NCBI GenBank assembly: GCA_028684345.1
Contig: JAQUGB010000019.1
Location: 1 to 17,627, forward strand
Source: Tepidiphilus sp.
GTDB lineage: Bacteria > Pseudomonadota > Gammaproteobacteria > Burkholderiales > Rhodocyclaceae
Reading direction: 5' to 3'
Length of the DNA: 17,627 nucleotides
Below, piece after piece: positions 13,537-17,627 of this stretch. Position 1 is the first letter of the stretch, and every line of letters begins with the position of its first letter. The notes beneath the pieces were generated by a model, which was not told where the DNA came from, searched no databases, and saw only the letters and a list, made by a program, of their open reading frames with translations. The position numbers and the translations under genes were made by a program.

Positions 13537-13961
13537 AGTTTCGCATGGCCGGCGGCTGGCGAGAGGAGCCATTCCTGAATCTGGTGCCGCTCATCGACGT
13601 GGTGCTGGTGATTCTCATCTTCCTGAGCGTGACGACCACATTCTCTCGGACGGCGCAGCTGCAGATCGATCTCCCCGAAGCCGATGAGGCGCTACCGGTC
13701 GATAGCACGCCCAAGGAATGGGTGGTGGCCATCACTGCCGACGGGGCCGTGTTCATCGGTGAGCGGGCCGTGGGGCTCGGGAGCGTGGCGGACATCGAGG
13801 CGGGACTGTCGGCGATGATCCCGGCCGGCTCGCAGCCGACCATCGTGATCGAAGCGGACGCGAAGACGCCGCACCAGCGCGTGATCGACGTGATGCGCGC
13901 GGCCCAGCGCGCCGGCTTCGACAAGCTCACTTTCTCCGTCGAGCGCGTCGAATCGCGATGA
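13533..13961 (+). CDS. exbD: ExbD/TolR family protein
   Basis: A 142-residue single-pass inner-membrane partner of the preceding channel protein. A short cytoplasmic N-terminus (MKFRMAGGWREEPF) leads into the membrane helix at about 15-37. This helix carries the conserved proton-binding Asp22 (LVPLIDVVLVILIF), the counterpart of the essential Asp in ExbD and TolR. Residues about 43-135 form the periplasmic domain (LQIDLPEAD, VVAITADGAVFI, TIVIEADAKTPHQRVIDVM, GFDKLTFSV). It overlaps exbB and lpxK by ATGA at both ends, so the three proteins are probably translated in step. Family call is firm; the energised client is unknown. Confidence 0.92.
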   Translation: MKFRMAGGWREEPFLNLVPLIDVVLVILIFLSVTTTFSRTAQLQIDLPEADEALPVDSTPKEWVVAITADGAVFIGERAVGLGSVADIEAGLSAMIPAGSQPTIVIEADAKTPHQRVIDVMRAAQRAGFDKLTFSVERVESR

Positions 13962-15013
13962 GATCGGCGCCAGCGTGGTGGTTGCATCGCGGTGCCGTGG
14001 CGCTGTCGCTCCTTCCTTTCTCCTGGCTCTTCGGCCTTGCGGTGCGGCTGCGCAGGTTCGCCTATCGCCGCGGCTGGCTGCGTCGCTGCCGAGCGCCGGC
14101 TTTCGTGCTGGTGGTGGGCAACGTCAACGTAGGCGGCAGCGGCAAGACGCCGGTGGTCGCGGCGCTCGCGCGCGCGCTCGAGGCGCGGGGCTTCCGTTGC
14201 GGCATCGTCAGCCGCGGCTATGGCGGCGATCTCGAGGGGACTGCGGTAGTGCCAGCCACGGGCGACCCGGCCCGCTACGGCGACGAGCCGGTGCTGCTCG
14301 CCCGCGAGACGGGGGTGCCGGTGGTGGTGGGGCGAGCGCGCTGTGCCGCCGTGGCCGAGCTGCTGCGACGTCATCCCGACGTACGCTTGGTGATTGCCGA
14401 CGATGGCCTGCAGCATCTGCGGCTCGAGCGCGACTTCGAGCTGGTCGTCCTCGATCGGGACGCCTTGGGCAACGGCTGGCTGCTGCCGGCCGGCCCCTTG
14501 CGCGAACCGCTCTCGCGCCTGCGTACGATCGATGCGGTGGTGGCGCACGAACCGCAACAGGTGCGCGCTCTGGTGCCGGACGAGGTGCCGCTTCATGGGC
14601 TGCAGCTCGAACCCGATGCGCTCGTTTCGCTCACCGACTCTTCGCGCAGGCTGCCGCTTGCGGCGCTTTCCGGACGGCGGGTGCATGCGGTGGCGGGCAT
14701 CGGTCGACCGGAGCGCTTCTTCGCCACGCTGCGCGCCCTGGGCGCCGAGGTGGTGCCGCACGCCTTTCCCGATCACCACCCGTACCGGGCGGAGGATCTG
14801 GACTTCGGCGCTTCCGGCGAGTGGCGGATTTTCACCAGCAAGGATGCGGTAAAATGCCAGCCATACGCGCGGCCGCACGATTGGGTGCTCATGGTGCGCG
14901 CCCGGCTCGACGAGGCGCTCGTCGAGCGCATTCTGGAGCGAATGAATGGATACTCGTCTGCTGGACGTGCTGGTGTGCCCACTGTGCAAGGGTCCGCTCA
15001 AATACGATCGTGA
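13958..15013 (+). CDS. lpxK: Tetraacyldisaccharide 4'-kinase LpxK
   Basis: LpxK phosphorylates the 4' position of the lipid A disaccharide at the inner face of the inner membrane. An N-terminal hydrophobic helix (about 12-30) anchors it. The Walker A motif NVNVGGSGKTP spans 55-65. Further motifs are SRGYGG (85-90), YGDEP (Asp109, a likely catalytic acid of the family), ADDGLQH, a GIGRPERFF segment, FPDHHPY and FTSKDAVKC. The family usually ends near the LDEALVERIL segment; here the frame runs about 20 residues further and overlaps the next gene by 68 bases. It starts by ATGA overlap with exbD. The neighbours Trm112-like and kdsB also belong to the usual lipid A/Kdo gene group. Confidence 0.95.
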   Translation: MRSAPAWWLHRGAVALSLLPFSWLFGLAVRLRRFAYRRGWLRRCRAPAFVLVVGNVNVGGSGKTPVVAALARALEARGFRCGIVSRGYGGDLEGTAVVPATGDPARYGDEPVLLARETGVPVVVGRARCAAVAELLRRHPDVRLVIADDGLQHLRLERDFELVVLDRDALGNGWLLPAGPLREPLSRLRTIDAVVAHEPQQVRALVPDEVPLHGLQLEPDALVSLTDSSRRLPLAALSGRRVHAVAGIGRPERFFATLRALGAEVVPHAFPDHHPYRAEDLDFGASGEWRIFTSKDAVKCQPYARPHDWVLMVRARLDEALVERILERMNGYSSAGRAGVPTVQGSAQIRS

Positions 15014-15134
15014 ACGGCAGGAGCTCGTCTGCCGTGCCGACCGCCTGGCCTATCCGATCCGAGACGGCATCCCGGTGATGCTCGCCGACGAGGCGCGTCC
15101 GATGACGTCCGAGGAAGTTGAGGCATTGCGGTGA
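14946..15134 (+). CDS. Trm112-family small zinc-ribbon protein (YcaR-like)
   Basis: A 62-residue protein with MDTRLLDVLVCPLCKGPL at the start, a CxxC pair (Cys11, Cys14), a third Cys29 in the ELVCR segment, and the YPIRDGIPVML strand typical of YcaR/Trm112 proteins. Eukaryotic and archaeal Trm112 activates methyltransferases; the bacterial role is not settled. Its place between lpxK and kdsB is conserved in other proteobacteria including enterics. It lies inside the end of lpxK at its 5' side and its stop overlaps the kdsB GTG start. The Gly-Pro after the CxxC pair and the missing fourth Cys are normal for the bacterial form. Confidence 0.92.
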   Translation: MDTRLLDVLVCPLCKGPLKYDRERQELVCRADRLAYPIRDGIPVMLADEARPMTSEEVEALR

Positions 15135-15901
15135 GTGGGTTTCGCGTGGTGATCCCGGCGCGGCTCGCGTCCACGCGCCTGCCGAACAAACCGCTCGTCG
15201 ATCTCGCCGGCAAGCCGATGGTGGTGCGCGTATGGGAGCGGGCGATGGCCTCCGGTGCGGACGAGGTATGGGTGGCGACCGACTCGCCGCAGGTCGTGGC
15301 CGCCGTGGAACAGGCGGGTGGCCGGGCGATCCTCACGCGCGGCGATCACGCTTCGGGCACCGACCGGCTCGCCGAGGTGGTCGAGCGCCTGGGGTGGGAG
15401 GACGAGGCGATCGTGGTCAACGTGCAGGGCGACGAGCCGCTCATCGACCCCTGTGCCATTGCGCGCGTGGCCGGGGCGCTCGTGCGCACTCCGGCGGCGG
15501 CGATCGCCACGCTCGCGCACCCCATCGACTCGGCGGAGGAATTCTTCGACCCAAACGCGGTGAAGGTGGTGTGCGATGCCACGGGGCGGGCGCTCTATTT
15601 CTCTCGCGCGCCCTTGCCCTGGGCGCGGGACGCTTTCGCCGCCGGGCGTGCGGCGCGTTTGCCCGAGGGTTTGCCGGCCTTGCGCCACGTCGGGCTCTAC
15701 GCCTACCGCGCGGCGTTTTTGCGCGCCTTTGCGCGACTCGAACCCTGCGCGCTGGAGGCGTTCGAGGCGCTGGAGCAGCTGCGCGCCCTGTATCACGGCT
15801 ACGCCATCCAGGTGGAAGTGATCGCTTCGGCCCCGGCGCCCGGAGTCGATACGCCGCAGGACCTGGAGCGGGTACGTCGCATGCTCGCCGGGGCCGCATG
15901 A
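15131..15901 (+). CDS. kdsB: 3-deoxy-manno-octulosonate cytidylyltransferase (CMP-Kdo synthetase)
   Basis: KdsB activates Kdo with CTP so that it can be added to lipid A. The 256-residue protein shows the nucleotide-binding VVIPARLASTRLPNKPL (6-22), the HASGTDR motif (73-79), NVQGDEP (97-103), a PNAVKVV strand, YFSRAPLPW and the HVGLYAYR segment. Near the end is EALEQLRALYHG, as expected. The GTG start overlaps the stop of the Trm112-like gene as GTGA, which fits translational coupling along the operon. Length and all main motifs agree with the family. Adk follows after 48 bases. Confidence 0.96.
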   Translation: MSGFRVVIPARLASTRLPNKPLVDLAGKPMVVRVWERAMASGADEVWVATDSPQVVAAVEQAGGRAILTRGDHASGTDRLAEVVERLGWEDEAIVVNVQGDEPLIDPCAIARVAGALVRTPAAAIATLAHPIDSAEEFFDPNAVKVVCDATGRALYFSRAPLPWARDAFAAGRAARLPEGLPALRHVGLYAYRAAFLRAFARLEPCALEAFEALEQLRALYHGYAIQVEVIASAPAPGVDTPQDLERVRRMLAGAA

Positions 15902-15949
15902 AGACCGGCTACTTCCGTTTTCGTCGTCAATCATAAAGGAGAGGGGATC

Positions 15950-16606
15950 GTGCGCTTGATTCTTCTGGGACCGCCCGGTGCGGGCAAAGGGACGCAGGCT
16001 ACCATCATCAAGGAGAAGTTCGGTATTCCGCAGATCTCCACCGGCGACATGCTGCGCGCCGCGGTGAAGGCGGGAACGCCGCTGGGGCTCGCGGCGAAGA
16101 AGGTGATGGACGAAGGCGGACTGGTTTCCGACGACATCATCATCGGCCTGGTGCGCGAGCGTCTGCAGCAGCCCGACTGCCAGGCTGGCTACCTGTTCGA
16201 CGGCTTCCCGCGCACGATCGCGCAGGCCGAGGCGCTCAAGGAAGGCGGCATCCCGCTCGATTACGTGCTCGTGATCGAGGTGCCCGACGAGGAGATCATC
16301 GATCGCATGAGCGGGCGCCTGGTGCATCCGGCTTCCGGTCGCACCTACCACGTGCGCTACAACCCGCCCAAGGTGCCGGGTAAGGACGATGTTACCGGTG
16401 AGCCCCTCGTGCAGCGCGACGACGACCGCGAGGAGGTGGTGCGCAAGCGCCTGGCGGTCTATCACGAGCAGACGAAACCGCTCATCGCCTATTACGAGGC
16501 GTGGGCAGCGAGCGGCGATCCCGCCGCGCCCAAGGTGCGCAAGGTCTCGGGTCTGGGGCCGGTGGAAGAAGTGACGCGGCGCATCCTGGAGGCGCTCTCC
16601 AGCTGA
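15950..16606 (+). CDS. adk: Adenylate kinase
   Basis: Adk interconverts ATP plus AMP with two ADP in the cytoplasm. The 218 residues are of the long type: P-loop GPPGAGKGT (7-15), the AMP-site ISTGDMLRAAV stretch, DGFPRT (84-89) and a full LID domain (about 122-160) beginning GRLVHPASGRTYH. The LID lacks the four zinc-binding Cys of Gram-positive forms. The GTG start is supported by AGGAG about nine bases ahead (around 15937-15942) and by the immediate RLILLGPPG strand. The gap of 48 bases after kdsB shows no terminator, so it may be co-transcribed with the lipid A genes. Confidence 0.97.
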   Translation: MRLILLGPPGAGKGTQATIIKEKFGIPQISTGDMLRAAVKAGTPLGLAAKKVMDEGGLVSDDIIIGLVRERLQQPDCQAGYLFDGFPRTIAQAEALKEGGIPLDYVLVIEVPDEEIIDRMSGRLVHPASGRTYHVRYNPPKVPGKDDVTGEPLVQRDDDREEVVRKRLAVYHEQTKPLIAYYEAWAASGDPAAPKVRKVSGLGPVEEVTRRILEALSS

Positions 16607-16634
16607 CGGAGGCGCGGGGAGCGATCAGTCACGC

Positions 16635-16700
16635 ATGGCGCAACGGCATCCTTCCGCGTGGCATCTCGACCAGATGCCTTGCCTGCTGCCCGGACAGTAG
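16635..16700 (+). other. Coding-like segment ending in an in-frame amber codon, ahead of the NERD gene
   Basis: An ATG at 16635 (GGGGAG 13 bases before it) opens 21 codons, MAQRHPSAWHLDQMPCLLPG then Gln, and then meets TAG at 16698-16700. The same register continues without another stop to the window end, and the segment resembles the start of NERD-type proteins. It is either the lost N-terminus of a gene interrupted by one base change, or untranslated sequence. Confidence 0.45.
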
Positions 16701-16727
16701 CGCGAGCTCGACGTCGTCGAAGCCCTC

Positions 16728-17627
16728 GTGCACGACTTGCCGCAAGACTGGCACGTCTTCCACGGCATCCCTTGGCAAAACGAGGTCAACGGCTCCTTGC
16801 GGCTCGGCGAATGGGATGTCGTGGTCGTCTCCCCCGCAGGTCATCTGGCGATCCTGGAGATCAAGGCGGGAGAGATCGACTGGACCCCCAAAGGCCTGGT
16901 GAAATGCTATGCCGGCACCGGACGAAAAAATATCTCCTCGCAATGCCGCCTGCAGCATCAGGCGATGATCCAGAAGCTGCGCAAGGCGGGAATCGACGCG
17001 TACGTGGCGCACGCCTTGGTGCTTCCCGATGCGAGCGTGCCGGCAAACGCCGAGACGGCGCATTACCCGCGCAGCCGCATCGTCGATGCCGCTGCCGTGC
17101 CGTATCTGGGAACGCTCCTCGGCGAGTGGTTGCGCAGCACGCCGATCGACCCGCAGCGGGTCGCCAAAGTGAGCGCCTTTCTGCGAGACGAATTGCGCCT
17201 CGCGATCGATCCCCGCGCGTTCGCCGGTGCGCTGCGCAGCACGACCATCGCCTTGCAGGCAGGGCTGGCGAGCACGCTCACCCGGCTCGAACTTCCGGCG
17301 GCGAGCGCCCTGTGCATCCAGGCCGTCGCCGGCTCGGGCAAGACCCTGCTCGCCCGCCAGTGGCTCGAACAGGCCAGACGCCGCGGCACGCGCTGGGGCT
17401 ACATGTGCTTCAACCGCATGCTCGCCGATGCGCTGCGCGCCTCGATCCCGGAAGCGGAGGCAGACATCGCCACCTTCCACGAAAGAGCCATCTCCGCCTT
17501 GCGTCGCCAGCGCAAAACCACCGAGCATCTCGACTTCACCGATTCCCGTACCTTCGACGCTGCGGTCGCAGCGCTCGCGCAGGATCGGGATTGGGCGCAG
17601 GGACTCGACGGACTCATTCTCGACGAA
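16728..17627 (+). CDS. NERD-domain nuclease / SF1 helicase-like protein, partial (3' end outside window, possible N-terminal nonsense mutation)
   Basis: The frame from 16701 to the window end has no stop and ends in the middle of the gene. GEWDVVVVSPAGHLAILEIK carries the D...ExK pattern of the NERD nuclease-related domain. Further on, AVAGSGKTLLARQWLEQA is a Walker A motif of UvrD/Rep-like helicases. The last residues, GLILDE, look like the start of Walker B. The role may be DNA repair or processing; NERD helicases are also met in mobile and defence genes, but nothing here shows that. Start is uncertain: GTG 16728 is the first normal start after an amber codon at 16698-16700 and has no ribosome site. 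If the amber codon is real the gene may be a pseudogene, or make a slightly short protein missing about 30 residues. Confidence 0.7.
   Translation, partial: MHDLPQDWHVFHGIPWQNEVNGSLRLGEWDVVVVSPAGHLAILEIKAGEIDWTPKGLVKCYAGTGRKNISSQCRLQHQAMIQKLRKAGIDAYVAHALVLPDASVPANAETAHYPRSRIVDAAAVPYLGTLLGEWLRSTPIDPQRVAKVSAFLRDELRLAIDPRAFAGALRSTTIALQAGLASTLTRLELPAASALCIQAVAGSGKTLLARQWLEQARRRGTRWGYMCFNRMLADALRASIPEAEADIATFHERAISALRRQRKTTEHLDFTDSRTFDAAVAALAQDRDWAQGLDGLILDE

Noticed and set aside
13403..15001. A 532-codon minus-strand frame opposite exbD and lpxK
   Set aside because: It is an antisense shadow of GC-rich coding DNA with His/Arg-rich composition and no recognisable domain, while the plus-strand genes carry full family motifs.
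16629..17528. A 299-codon minus-strand frame opposite the NERD gene
   Set aside because: No domain is seen, whereas the plus strand shows the D...ExK nuclease motif, Walker A and the start of Walker B in one register.

Overview
The window is GC-rich, densely packed bacterial chromosome, most likely from a betaproteobacterium. The run exbB-exbD-lpxK-Trm112-kdsB-adk, an adjacent xseA and sodB, lipid A/Kdo genes (Gram-negative) and a CheZ/CheV-type chemotaxis cluster all fit. I cannot fix the genus; a Hydrogenophilaceae-like organism is only a guess. No tRNA, rRNA, CRISPR array, insertion sequence or phage gene was recognised.

Positions 1-8582 are a motility and chemotaxis block. It begins with the C-terminal half of the stator protein MotB, which overlaps by ATGA a single gene encoding a CheR methyltransferase fused to a CheB methylesterase. 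The CheB half has no receiver domain. A soluble chemoreceptor with a C-terminal CZB zinc-binding domain lies on the minus strand and runs tail-to-tail into the fusion gene with a 68-base overlap. From the 158-base divergent gap, two tandem cheV genes, cheY, cheZ and cheA run rightward. The gap holds sigma-28 (FliA)-like promoters facing both ways, so both arms look flagellar-regulon controlled. No cheW or cheD is present here, and CheA shows no recognisable P2 docking domain. The adaptation wiring may therefore differ from the enteric model: constitutive CheB, with feedback possibly through CheV receivers.

Positions 8605-12572 are minus-strand housekeeping genes in transcription order xseA, sodB, truC, tal. 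truC and tal overlap by ATGA. truC has no ATG, GTG or TTG that would include its catalytic aspartate; a CTG four bases after the sodB stop is the best start. A hairpin between cheA and tal probably ends transcription from both sides.

Positions 12573-12918 form the only sizeable non-coding region. It holds an AT-rich island, a perfect DnaA box with degenerate neighbours inside a dyad, a perfect -10 box and a leader hairpin. This may be a DnaA-controlled promoter or an origin-like or titration site.

Positions 12919-16606 are a tightly overlapping plus-strand operon: an ExbB/TolQ-type proton channel and its ExbD partner, LpxK, a Trm112-family small zinc protein and KdsB, followed by Adk with its own good ribosome site. 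It ties envelope lipopolysaccharide synthesis to a proton-driven channel pair. The window closes inside a NERD nuclease/SF1 helicase-like gene that reads cleanly except for an in-frame amber codon near its apparent start.
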